DNA of 64,000 nt, from contig NZ_FMDN01000015.1 of NCBI RefSeq assembly GCF_900090245.1, forward strand, positions 62,001-126,000. The letters are read 5' to 3'. Below are positions 8,722-16,642 of the stretch, one piece after another (the first letter of the stretch is position 1; each line of letters opens with the position of its first letter). A program made the position numbers and the translations under genes. This DNA comes from Micromonospora halophytica (GTDB lineage Bacteria > Actinomycetota > Actinomycetes > Mycobacteriales > Micromonosporaceae). Below the pieces are notes generated by a model. The model did no database searches and was not told the origin of the DNA. It worked only from the letters and a program-made list of their open reading frames with translations.

Positions 8722-9378
8722 GTGCGCATCCTGCTGGTCGAGGACGACCGACGGGTGGCCGCCGCCCTCTCCTCGGCGCTGACCCGGCGCGGGTACGAGG
8801 TCGAGCACGCCGCCACCGTCGCCGCCGCGCTCTCCGCCGCCCCGTGCGACCTGGTGCTGCTGGACCTGACCCTGCCCGACGGCGACGGCACCGACGTCTG
8901 CCGGGAGCTGCGCCGACGCAGTCCGCAGCTCGGCATCATCGCGGTGACCGCCCGGGGTGAGGAACGGGACCGGGTCCTCGGACTGCGCATCGGGGCCGAC
9001 GACTACGTGGTGAAGCCGTTCTCCATGGTCGAACTCCAGGCCCGGATCGAGGCGGTGCTGCGCCGGGCGGCGCACACCGTGCCGACGCGGAACCTGATCG
9101 AGGCGGGGCCGGTCCGCATCGACGTCGCCGCCCGTACGGTCACCGTCGACGGGCGTGCGGTGGCGCTGACCCGCAAGGAGTTCGACATCCTGCTCTCGCT
9201 GGCCCGCCAGCCCGGGGTTGCGGTGCCCCGCGACCGGATCCTGCTCGACGTCTGGGGGACGACCTGGGCCGACCGGCACACCGTCGAGGTGCACGTCGGC
9301 TCGCTGCGCGGCAAGCTGGGCGACCCCCGCCTGGTGGAGACGGTACGCGGGGTCGGCTACCGGCTCCGCGCCGAGTGA
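8722..9378 (+). CDS. OmpR/PhoB-type response regulator
   Basis: A 218-residue two-domain regulator. The receiver domain has the acidic pocket EDD near residues 7-9, the phospho-acceptor Asp48 in LVLLDLTLPD and the KPF lysine near 97. A winged-helix Trans_reg_C domain follows from about 125 (LTRKEFDILLSLA, ending in VRGVGYRL). The GTG start at 8722 follows GGGAG. The stop is 10 nt before the histidine kinase gene, so both are co-transcribed. The next gene on the opposite strand encodes a TAXI binding protein, which may belong to the same sensory circuit. The target genes are unknown. Confidence 0.93.
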   Translation: MRILLVEDDRRVAAALSSALTRRGYEVEHAATVAAALSAAPCDLVLLDLTLPDGDGTDVCRELRRRSPQLGIIAVTARGEERDRVLGLRIGADDYVVKPFSMVELQARIEAVLRRAAHTVPTRNLIEAGPVRIDVAARTVTVDGRAVALTRKEFDILLSLARQPGVAVPRDRILLDVWGTTWADRHTVEVHVGSLRGKLGDPRLVETVRGVGYRLRAE

Positions 9379-9388
9379 GAGGCCCGCG

Positions 9389-10774
9389 GTGCGTCGTCGA
9401 CTGGTCATCAGCTACCTGCTGCTGATGGTGCTGGTGCTCATGGCGTTGGAGACGCCGCTCGCGGCGACCCTCGCCTCCCGGGAGACCGACCGGGTCCGTG
9501 CCGACCGGCTCGCCGACGCGACCCGGTTCGCCTCGTTGGCCGGGCCGGCGCTGCGCGGCAACGTGCCCGGGCCACTCGGCGGCGAACTCGCCGCCTACGA
9601 CGAGCTGTACGGCATCGGCGCGGCCGTCGTCGACCGGGACGGGCGCACGGTCGTGGTGTCGCCGGCCTGGCGGACCGGCCCGGGCACCGAGGCGGCGTTG
9701 GCGACCGCCCTGGCCGGCCAGCAGTTCAGCGCCCCCGAGGCCGTCTGGCCGTGGGTGGACGGCCCGCTGGTGGTGGCGGTGCCGATCAACGACGGCGGCG
9801 AGGTGCTCGGTGCGGTGGTCACCGCAACCCCGGCGGACCGGGTCCGGAGCACCGTCACCGCCTGGTGGCTGCTGCTGGCCTTCATCGGGCTGATCGCCGT
9901 GCTGGCCTGCGTCTCCACCGCGTTCGGGCTGGCCGGCTGGGTGCTGCGCCCGGTGACCGAGCTGGACGCGGTCACCCACGAGATCGCCGAGGGGGACCGG
10001 GGCGCGCGGGTGCAGCACCAGCTCGGCCCGCCCGAGCTGCGCCGGCTCGCGGCCAGCTTCAACCACATGGCCGACGTGGTCTCCGACGTGATGGACCGAC
10101 AGCGCGCCTTCGTGGCGCACGCCAGCCACCAGCTGCGCAACCCGCTGACCGCGCTGCGGCTGCGGGTCGAGGAGCTGGGGTTGAGCCTGACCGATCCGGA
10201 GGGCCGGGCCGAGCACCGGCTGGCGCTGGAGGAGACCGACCGGCTGGCCCTGGTGCTCGACGCGCTGCTCACCCTGGCCCGCGCCGAGCGGGAGGAGAAC
10301 GAGCGGGTCACTGTCGACGCGGCGGCGCTCGCCGCCTCCCGGGTCGCTGCGTGGCAGCCACTGGCCCGGCACCGCGCGGTGACGCTGCGGCTGTGCGCCG
10401 ACGGACCGGCGTACGCCCGGACCGTGCCCACCGCCGTCGACCAGGCCCTCGACGCGCTGATCGACAACGCGGTCAAGTTCAGCGGTGTCCAGGGCGAGGT
10501 GACCGTGACCGTCCGGCCCGTCGACGGCGGCACCGCCCTTCAGGTGCGCGACACCGGCCCCGGCATGACGCCGGCCCAGCTCGACCAGGCCACCGAGCGG
10601 TTCTGGCGGGCGCCGGACGCGCAGAACGTCGAGGGGGCCGGGCTGGGGCTGACCATCGTCGCGGTGCTGGTCGACGCCTCGGACGGGCGGCTCACCATGC
10701 GCGCGGGCGACCCGCGCGGCCTGGTCGCCGAGGTGTGGTTCCCGGCCCCGGGAGACGGTTCCGTCAGGGCTTGA
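9389..10774 (+). CDS. Sensor histidine kinase (HAMP, HisKA, HATPase_c)
   Basis: A 461-residue membrane kinase, partner of the response regulator just upstream. It has a first membrane span at residues 5-27, an extracytoplasmic sensor region of about 130 residues, a second span near 155-180, a HAMP linker beginning WVLRPVTELDAV, and the HisKA box HASHQLRNPL with phospho-accepting His247. The ATPase N box is DNAVKFS, with G boxes DTGPGM and GAGLGL. The GTG at 9389 lies 10 nt after the regulator stop. The 3' end overlaps the convergent TAXI lipoprotein gene by 11 bp. The extracytoplasmic loop is a plausible docking site for that protein, which is inference. Confidence 0.92.
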   Translation: MRRRLVISYLLLMVLVLMALETPLAATLASRETDRVRADRLADATRFASLAGPALRGNVPGPLGGELAAYDELYGIGAAVVDRDGRTVVVSPAWRTGPGTEAALATALAGQQFSAPEAVWPWVDGPLVVAVPINDGGEVLGAVVTATPADRVRSTVTAWWLLLAFIGLIAVLACVSTAFGLAGWVLRPVTELDAVTHEIAEGDRGARVQHQLGPPELRRLAASFNHMADVVSDVMDRQRAFVAHASHQLRNPLTALRLRVEELGLSLTDPEGRAEHRLALEETDRLALVLDALLTLARAEREENERVTVDAAALAASRVAAWQPLARHRAVTLRLCADGPAYARTVPTAVDQALDALIDNAVKFSGVQGEVTVTVRPVDGGTALQVRDTGPGMTPAQLDQATERFWRAPDAQNVEGAGLGLTIVAVLVDASDGRLTMRAGDPRGLVAEVWFPAPGDGSVRA

Positions 10775-11732
10775 CCGAGCGGTACCACTGCGCTGCGCCC
10801 GGGTGCAGCGGCAACGGCGCGGTGGCGATCGCCGAGCGGGGGCTCATCCGACCGGCGGCGGGGTGCGCCGCCGCCAGTTCGGCCCGGCGCTCCATCAACA
10901 GTCGGGTCACCTCGCGTACCAGGGGTTCCGGCAGGTCGGCGCGGACGGTCAGGTAGTTCGGGTTCGCCACGGTGGTCACCGGGGCCGCGCCGTACACCGA
11001 GCGGGGGATGTCCCGCGCCACGTACACCTCGCGGTAGCTGCGACGCAGCGGCTCGGTCCACTCGCCGAGGTCGACGATCCGGGTGGCCGAGGCGTCGGCC
11101 AGCTCGTCCACCGCCCGCACCGGCAGCCCGCCGGAGAAGAAGAACGCGTCGATCCGGCCGTCGCGCAGCGCCGCGACCGAGTCGTCGAGGCCGAGGCGCT
11201 GCCGGCGTACCCGGTCGCCGCCGAGCCGGGCCACCTCCAGCAGCCGGGTCGCGGTGATCTCGGTGCCGGAGCCGGGGGCGCCCACCGAGACCCGACGGCC
11301 GCGCAGGTCGGCGACCGTCTGCACGGGTCCACCGGCGGTGGTGACCAGGTGCAGCAGGTCGTCGTAGACCCGGGCCACCGCGAGGATCGACGGCTGCGAC
11401 GCGGGGCCGGTGGGCAGCACGTCGGCCTGGGTGAAGCCCAGCTCGGCCCGACCGGCGCCGACCAGCCGCATGTTCTCCGCCGAGGCCGCGGTGACCACCA
11501 CGCTGGCCCGCACGCCGGGCAGCTCACGGTTGAGGATGGCGGCCAGCGACTGCCCGAAGGCGTGGTACACCGCGGTGGGGCTGCCGGTGGCGATCCGGAT
11601 CGCCACCGGCTCGGCGGGGGACTCGCGGCAGCCGGCGAGCCCGGCCGCCGCCAGGACCAGCAGCATCAGCAGCGCGGACGGGGCGGCGACGCGCCGCCGG
11701 CCGGCGGCGGACCAGCAACGGCTCACGGGCAT
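10764..11732 (-). CDS. TAXI-family solute-binding lipoprotein without a TRAP permease
   Basis: A 322-residue exported protein. A basic N-terminus and a hydrophobic stretch end in the lipobox LAGC (Cys35), so it should be lipid-anchored outside the membrane. The mature part matches TRAP-associated extracytoplasmic receptors: IRIATGSPTAVYHAFGQSLA near residue 45, a hinge near VSVGAPGSGTE, and DAFFFSGGLP near 200. TAXI proteins normally work with fused TRAP membrane subunits, but none is present within 20 kb. The neighbour is a complete two-component system transcribed toward it with an 11-bp overlap. A role as periplasmic ligand sensor for that kinase is therefore as likely as transport. Confidence 0.85.
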   Translation of the reverse strand: MPVSRCWSAAGRRRVAAPSALLMLLVLAAAGLAGCRESPAEPVAIRIATGSPTAVYHAFGQSLAAILNRELPGVRASVVVTAASAENMRLVGAGRAELGFTQADVLPTGPASQPSILAVARVYDDLLHLVTTAGGPVQTVADLRGRRVSVGAPGSGTEITATRLLEVARLGGDRVRRQRLGLDDSVAALRDGRIDAFFFSGGLPVRAVDELADASATRIVDLGEWTEPLRRSYREVYVARDIPRSVYGAAPVTTVANPNYLTVRADLPEPLVREVTRLLMERRAELAAAHPAAGRMSPRSAIATAPLPLHPGAAQWYRSVKP

Positions 11733-11796
11733 GCACTCTGCGCCGTGGGCCGCCCCCGGCGCAAGCTCAGGCCGGTGGCGGGTCGTGGGCGAGCCC

Positions 11797-12456
11797 TCAG
11801 GCGGGCGGCCTGGCGGGGGCCAGGGCGGCGCGTTCCATGATCCTCCGGCGGTCCGGGCCGTCGGCCACGCTCACCACGAAGCAGCCGGCACCCGGGCGGA
11901 GCAGGGCGGGCACCTCCAGCAGGGCGGCGCCGCGCACCAGCACGGCAGCCAGCTCCCGGTCGGTGAGCCGGACGCCGAGGATGTGCCGGCGCACGTGCCG
12001 CCCGCCGGCGAGCAGCGCGGAGCGCCAGGCCGCCGCGGCGAGCCGGCCCCGCCAGGCCGCCCGGGCCGTCGACGCGCCGGGCGCCGGCCCGCCCAGCAGT
12101 TCGCGGCGGCCCCGCCGCCACCCCGACTCGTACAGTTCGGCGTACGTCGCCCGGTGCTCGCCGGGCACGTGCAGCCGGTGCAGCTCGTAGCGGCGGCGCA
12201 GGCCGCCACTGACCACCTCGTGCTCCACCGGCACGTCGAGCCGGGTCAGCAGTTGCCGCAACCGCAGCGCGGCCTCCGGCCGGTTGAACTCCGCCACCGG
12301 CCGGTACGGCTCGGCCGGGCCGCGAACGGCGGCGGGCGGGGGCGTGCAGCGGACCAGACAGGCCACCTCGAACGCGTCGCCCAGGGTCAGCCAGTCCATC
12401 GGCGGTGGGGGCGACGACGGGCGGGGCCGGTCGAGCAGGGTGGTGTGCGGGGCCAT
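11797..12456 (-). CDS. Hypothetical protein, basic and Arg-rich
   Basis: A 219-residue protein not assigned to any family. After a Pro-rich N-terminus (residues 8-19) it has a mixed alpha/beta-looking segment (DWLTLGDAFEVACLV, RRYELHRLHVPGEHR), a low-complexity Arg/Ala/Gly middle and a C-terminal half with VRLTDRELAAVLVRGAALLEVPALL. No signal peptide or membrane span is evident. The ATG at 12456 has a clear AAGGAG ribosome site, codon bias is normal for the window, and the frame is closed in on both sides by genes on the same strand, so it is probably real. Neighbours (yaaA and the TAXI protein) do not indicate a function. Confidence 0.65.
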   Translation of the reverse strand: MAPHTTLLDRPRPSSPPPPMDWLTLGDAFEVACLVRCTPPPAAVRGPAEPYRPVAEFNRPEAALRLRQLLTRLDVPVEHEVVSGGLRRRYELHRLHVPGEHRATYAELYESGWRRGRRELLGGPAPGASTARAAWRGRLAAAAWRSALLAGGRHVRRHILGVRLTDRELAAVLVRGAALLEVPALLRPGAGCFVVSVADGPDRRRIMERAALAPARPPA

Positions 12457-12555
12457 CGACCGCTCCTTCGTCGGCTCGGGATCTCCATACCGTGGCCCGT
12501 CGGCCGGCCCGGTTCCACTGATCCGGCCGAGCCTTGAGGAAATCTTGCGGCTGGC

Positions 12556-13353
12556 CTAGAGGGCGGTCACCACCACGTCGAGCTGCCGGGGCCGGCCGGT
12601 CGTCACCGGCTGCTCCTCCACCGTGTACTTGAGGTCACGCAGCGCGGTGACCAGTCCGGCCGCGCTGCGCGGCCGGGCGCCGGCGAGCAGCAGGTCGCGC
12701 ACCAGCCGCCCCTTGGTGGCCTTGTTGAAGTGGCTGACCACCGTCCGGGTCACCCGACCGTCGGTCTCCCGCTCGTGCAGCACCCGCACGGTCACCGTCC
12801 GCCCGGCCCGCTCGCCGCGGGGCGTCCAGGTGGCGGCGTACGCGCCGGAGCGCAGATCCAGCACCGGCCCGTCGCCGGCCGCCGACTCCAGCGCCGGGGC
12901 CAGCGCCCGCCGCCAGTACGCCGACAGCGCGCCCACCTGCGGCAGTCGCGCCCCGATCGGGCAGCGGTACGGCGGGATGCGGTCGGTGAGGCGTACCGCG
13001 CCCCACAGGCCGGAGCTGATCAGCACCGACCGGCGGGCCGCCCGCAGCGCCGGGGCGGGCAGCGTGGCCAGGTCCAGCGCCTCGTAGAGCACCCCGGTGT
13101 AGACCTGCCCGGCCGACGCGGTGGCGGCCCGGTCCAGCCGCGCGTTGCGGGCCAGCTCGCCCCGCTGGCCGGCGCTGAGCCCGAGCGCGGCCAGCGCCGC
13201 CGCCTCGTCACCGGAGCCGCTGAGCGCCATGAGCGCGGCCAGCACCTCCTCCCGGGCCGGGTTCAGCTCGGGCAGGGAGAGCCGGGCGAGGTCGAGCCGG
13301 CGGCCGGCGCCGGCGTCGGCCTTGCCCTCGGAGGGCGGCAGCAGGATGAGCAC
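12556..13353 (-). CDS. yaaA: YaaA/DUF328 peroxide-stress protein
   Basis: A 265-residue cytosolic protein of the YaaA family, which in Escherichia coli limits intracellular free iron during hydrogen peroxide stress and binds DNA. The family opening LILLPPSEGK is at residues 2-11. RSVLISSGLWGAVRLTDRIPPYRC near 120 and SHFNKATKGRLVRDLLLAGA near 212 are also typical. The GTG at 13353 is the first codon able to give the conserved N-terminus, and TACGCT lies 6 nt before it, so the transcript is likely leaderless. No peroxide-responsive operator is recognisable. Confidence 0.9.
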   Translation of the reverse strand: MLILLPPSEGKADAGAGRRLDLARLSLPELNPAREEVLAALMALSGSGDEAAALAALGLSAGQRGELARNARLDRAATASAGQVYTGVLYEALDLATLPAPALRAARRSVLISSGLWGAVRLTDRIPPYRCPIGARLPQVGALSAYWRRALAPALESAAGDGPVLDLRSGAYAATWTPRGERAGRTVTVRVLHERETDGRVTRTVVSHFNKATKGRLVRDLLLAGARPRSAAGLVTALRDLKYTVEEQPVTTGRPRQLDVVVTAL

Positions 13354-13359
13354 GCGGCC

Positions 13360-13365
13360 AGCGTA
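13360..13365 (-). promoter_or_regulatory. -10 box of the leaderless yaaA promoter
   Basis: TACGCT ends 6 nt before the GTG at 13353 and no ribosome site intervenes. Confidence 0.5.
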
Positions 13366-13375
13366 CGGGCCGGTA

Positions 13376-14983
13376 TCAGCGCCACGGCCGTACGGCGCTC
13401 GGCGGGTGGTACACGCGATACCCGGCCACCTCGACCAGGCGGGCGGCGTCCGCGCCGTCGCCGAGCAGCCGGCGTAGCCGGCGTTCCGCCGGGGAGTCGA
13501 CCGGCAGCACGTACCCGGGGCGCTCCGCCCGCCCCACCTGCCGCCAGTACGGCCGGTAGCGGTTCTGCCCGGGGGTGAGGGCGTCGTCGAGCACCGCGCA
13601 GACCACCCGTTCACCGGTGTCGAAGGTGAGCCGGTTGCAGGTCCAGTAGTCCCCGTACACCTCGCGCAGGCCGGTGGCGCGCACGGCGGCGGCCAGCTCG
13701 ACGGCCCGGCGCTGGTCGGCGCGGGGCGCGTCGAGGTCGGTGACGAAGAGGCCGGTGGCCACCGCGGCGGTGGCGGTGAGCCCGGCCAGCGCGGCGGTGG
13801 TGGCCGCCCCGACCAGCCGTCCGAGGACCCCGACCGTGCCCTGCCAGCAGGCCACCGCCGCCGCCCAGAGCGGCCAGAGCACCGCCGGCAGCGAGATCTG
13901 CAGCACCGACAGGTAACGCGCGTTTCCCAGCGGGTCGGTCGCGGCGAGCGGGCTGCGCACGTACGCGATCAGGGTCAACGCCGCGCCGGCGACCAGGGTG
14001 AGTTGCGCGACCGGCCGGACCCGTTCGGCGGTCGGCCGGCCCGCGGCGCGACGGTACGCGAGCAGCGCGAGCAGCGCGGCGGCCACCAGCAGCACCGGGT
14101 ACAGCGCGCCGAACCACTGCTGCCAGCGGGCGCAGCCGGTCACCGGGCAGAGCCCGGAGGCCAGCGGCACCCCCTCCAGCAGCCCGCCGCCGATCCGCTG
14201 CGACCACGGCGGCGCCGGCCCGGCCCCGGCGCTGATCTCCCGCAGCACCGACAGCGAGTCCTTCCCCGGCGGCGCGCGCAGGTTGTCCCAGATCATCGGC
14301 GCCACCCCCACCACGAACCCGGCCACCAGCAGCACGCCGGCCCGGCCGAGCAGCTCCCGCCGGGCCGCGTAGACCAGCAGCAGCCCCGCCACCGCCAGGT
14401 ACGGCACGATCAGCCAGTCCGACCAGAGAGCGAACCCGGCGAGCAGCCCGGCCAGGCCGAGCGCGGCCGGACGGTGGGCCACCCGACGCTCGGCCAGCCC
14501 CACCGCGATCAGCAGCATCGCCAGCACCGCCGGTTTCACCTCGGGCCGCCCGCCGACCACGGTGAGCTGGTCGCGCACCACCCGCTCCGTGCCGAGCGCG
14601 AGCAGGCCCACCACGAAGGTGGCGAGCCACGGCGACCAGAGCCGGCGGGTCAGCCGGTACGACAGCCAGAGGAAGACGGCGTAGAGCGCCAGCAGGGGCA
14701 GCCGCAGCACCGGCCAGCTCGGCCCGGCCAGCGCCACCAGCGGCGCGGCCAGGTAGGACTCCGCCATCCCCATGTAGTGCTGCCCGTACAGGAAGACCGG
14801 TCGTTCCCGGCCGTCGGCGATGTGCAGCGCGGCCAGGCCGAAGGTGGCCTCGTCGCTGTTGCCGTTGGGGACGGTGAGCAGGGTCAGGACCAGCCGGTAG
14901 CCCACCCCGGCCAGTCCGAGCAGCAGCGCTACCAGCGCGGGCGGGTCGAGCCGCGCGCGGTGCTGCGGTGCAGGTGTCGACAC
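13376..14983 (-). CDS. GT-C-fold membrane glycosyltransferase-like protein
   Basis: A 535-residue protein with about 10-12 hydrophobic segments and a soluble C-terminal tail of about 110 residues. Asp44-Glu45 in the first extracytoplasmic loop (GNSDEATFG) matches the acidic pair of GT-C enzymes such as GT39/GT83, which use polyprenyl-phosphate sugars. The C-terminal domain carries several cysteines (YWTCNRL, VCAVLDD). The acceptor is unknown and no polysaccharide gene is adjacent. The start is uncertain: GTG at 14983 or TTG at 14989 are the candidates before the divergent App1-like gene, and neither has a strong ribosome site. Confidence 0.75.
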   Translation of the reverse strand: MSTPAPQHRARLDPPALVALLLGLAGVGYRLVLTLLTVPNGNSDEATFGLAALHIADGRERPVFLYGQHYMGMAESYLAAPLVALAGPSWPVLRLPLLALYAVFLWLSYRLTRRLWSPWLATFVVGLLALGTERVVRDQLTVVGGRPEVKPAVLAMLLIAVGLAERRVAHRPAALGLAGLLAGFALWSDWLIVPYLAVAGLLLVYAARRELLGRAGVLLVAGFVVGVAPMIWDNLRAPPGKDSLSVLREISAGAGPAPPWSQRIGGGLLEGVPLASGLCPVTGCARWQQWFGALYPVLLVAAALLALLAYRRAAGRPTAERVRPVAQLTLVAGAALTLIAYVRSPLAATDPLGNARYLSVLQISLPAVLWPLWAAAVACWQGTVGVLGRLVGAATTAALAGLTATAAVATGLFVTDLDAPRADQRRAVELAAAVRATGLREVYGDYWTCNRLTFDTGERVVCAVLDDALTPGQNRYRPYWRQVGRAERPGYVLPVDSPAERRLRRLLGDGADAARLVEVAGYRVYHPPSAVRPWR

Positions 14984-15100
14984 GACCAACGCCCCCGTCG
15001 CCGTCCCGATCCGGAGTGTTTCATGCCGCACCGGGCACCCGTGGTCGATCCCACGACTCCTCGCGTGGCCGGTTCCGCCGGGGTGTGGCAGGGTTGCCGT

Positions 15101-16141
15101 GTGCCACCCACTCCCGCAGGCCAGCTGGCCGTACCGAACCTGCACCGGGCAGCGCGGATCGAGGACGCCGTGCACCAGCTGGTGGAGCGCCGGCTGCGGC
15201 GCACCGGGTGGCAGATCAACATCGTCGCGTACGCCGGCTACGGCGCGCCCGGTTGGGCGCGGGTGCTGTGCCGGGTGCTCCTCGGCCGGCCGGACACCCG
15301 GCAGCGCGGCCGGCTGGAGAAGGTACGCGGCTGGCGCAGCTTCACCACGCTGCCGGCCAAGCACGTCAGGGTGACGATCGAAGCGGGCGGGGTCGTCCAC
15401 GAGGCCCAGGCCGACCGCAGCGGCTTCGTCGACACCGTCATCGAGGGCGATTTCACCCCCGGCTGGTCCTCGGTACGCCTCAGCGTCGCCGACGCCGAAC
15501 CGGCGGAGGCCCTGGTCCGCGTCCTCGACCCGGACGTCCGGTTCGGCATCCTCTCCGACATCGACGACACGGTCATGGTGACCGCGCTGCCCCGGCCCCT
15601 GCTGGCCGCGTGGAACACGTTCGTCCTCGACGAGCACGCCCGTGCCGCGGTGCCCGGCATGGCGGTGCTCTACGAGCGGCTGGTCACCGCCCACCCGGGC
15701 GCCCCGGTCTTCTACCTGTCCACCGGCGCGTGGAACGTCGCGCCGACGCTGACCCGCTTCCTGTCGCGGCACCTCTACCCGGCCGGTCCGCTGCTGCTCA
15801 CCGACTGGGGGCCGACGGCGGACCGGTGGTTCCGCAGCGGCCGGGAGCACAAGCGGGCCACCCTGGCCCGGTTGGCGAAGGAGTTCCCGGAGGTCCGCTG
15901 GCTGCTGATCGGCGACGACGGGCAGCACGACCAGGAGATCTACCGCGAGTTCGCCGCCGCCCACCCGGAGAACGTCGCCGGGGTGGCGATCCGCCGCCTC
16001 TCGCCCACCCAGTCGGTGCTCGCGGGCGGCCTGCCCGCGCCGGCCGGTCAGTCCTCGACCGGGCCGGTGGGGCAGAAGTGGCTCTCCGCGCCGGACGGCG
16101 CCGGACTGTGGAAGCTGATGCGGGACGCGGGCCTGGTCTGA
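15101..16141 (+). CDS. App1-like phosphatidate phosphatase (DUF2183, HAD superfamily)
   Basis: A 346-residue protein with the DUF2183 catalytic domain. The HAD nucleophile motif DIDDT has Asp153 and Asp155, the second motif is YLSTGAWN, and the acidic motif IGDDGQHD lies near 274. Yeast App1 with this domain hydrolyses phosphatidate; bacterial members are presumed lipid or phospho-ester phosphatases. The N-terminal half (GWQINIVAYAGYGAPG, then a beta-rich segment to about residue 145) is the usual companion region. No signal peptide is seen. The GTG at 15101 was chosen over an in-frame GTG at 15083 because the homologous region begins soon after; neither has a good ribosome site. Confidence 0.85.
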   Translation: MPPTPAGQLAVPNLHRAARIEDAVHQLVERRLRRTGWQINIVAYAGYGAPGWARVLCRVLLGRPDTRQRGRLEKVRGWRSFTTLPAKHVRVTIEAGGVVHEAQADRSGFVDTVIEGDFTPGWSSVRLSVADAEPAEALVRVLDPDVRFGILSDIDDTVMVTALPRPLLAAWNTFVLDEHARAAVPGMAVLYERLVTAHPGAPVFYLSTGAWNVAPTLTRFLSRHLYPAGPLLLTDWGPTADRWFRSGREHKRATLARLAKEFPEVRWLLIGDDGQHDQEIYREFAAAHPENVAGVAIRRLSPTQSVLAGGLPAPAGQSSTGPVGQKWLSAPDGAGLWKLMRDAGLV

Positions 16142-16642
16142 GGTACGACCGGCCCGCGCTCCACGTCCGTCGGGTCAGCCGCTCTTCGAACCGGTCAGCG
16201 CGCCATCGTCCGCGCCCGCGCCGTCCGCCTCGTTCGCGCTGTCGCCGGTACCGGCGTTCGCGTCCGCGCCGGGGCCGGGCAGGGTTCACGCCGTTGGATG
16301 GTGCCGTCCCGTCCGCCATCCACGTGACGCACGGTGTAGATGGTGATGCGTCACTGTGTGTCACAACCGTGGCGGGGGTCGGTGGGACGTGCTGGTCCCT
16401 TTGCTGTGCAGCCACGGGCGCACCACCCCGGCATCCTGCGGTTTCGTTCTTCCTGTGCCGCCATGGGCCGGACCATCCGGCTACCATCCGTGACCGGTGC
16501 GTCGGTGGCAGCAGAGCAAAGGATGCGAACAGCAGAGGTGGGGTGTCCCACGGACAGCACTGCCGGTGACGGACCTTCCGGGGTGCCCGGACCACCGCCC
16601 GCCAGGCAATGACGAAGGCGGGGCGGGGACCGGCGGACGGCG
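16142..16642. other. 501-bp region without a convincing gene
   Basis: Lies between the convergent App1-like and glgB genes. Bases 16175-16285 on the minus strand are open for 36 codons ending in TGA. They would encode an acidic Gly/Ala/Asp tail (ending GALTGSKSG) but have no start codon and an in-frame stop just before, so this may be a gene remnant. Two inverted repeats follow at about 16295-16354. Short plus and minus frames in the rest lack ribosome sites and family likeness. Confidence 0.6.
16324..16354. repeat. Inverted repeat GTGACGCA / TGCGTCAC
   Basis: Perfect 8-bp arms at 16324-16331 and 16347-16354 are separated by 15 bp. A second pair (TGGATGG at 16295-16301 and CCATCCA at 16316-16322) lies just upstream. 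It could be part of a terminator or an operator; no adjacent start codon suggests the latter. Confidence 0.4.

Noticed and set aside
14003..15100. Plus-strand extension upstream of the App1-like gene and other long frames over 13376-14983
   Set aside because: The minus strand encodes a coherent 10-12 span GT-C-like protein with the Asp-Glu motif. The plus frames are its shadow.
16351..16560. Possible 69-residue minus-strand ORF in the glgB-App1 gap
   Set aside because: No ribosome site or leaderless box at its start, mixed composition and no recognisable family.
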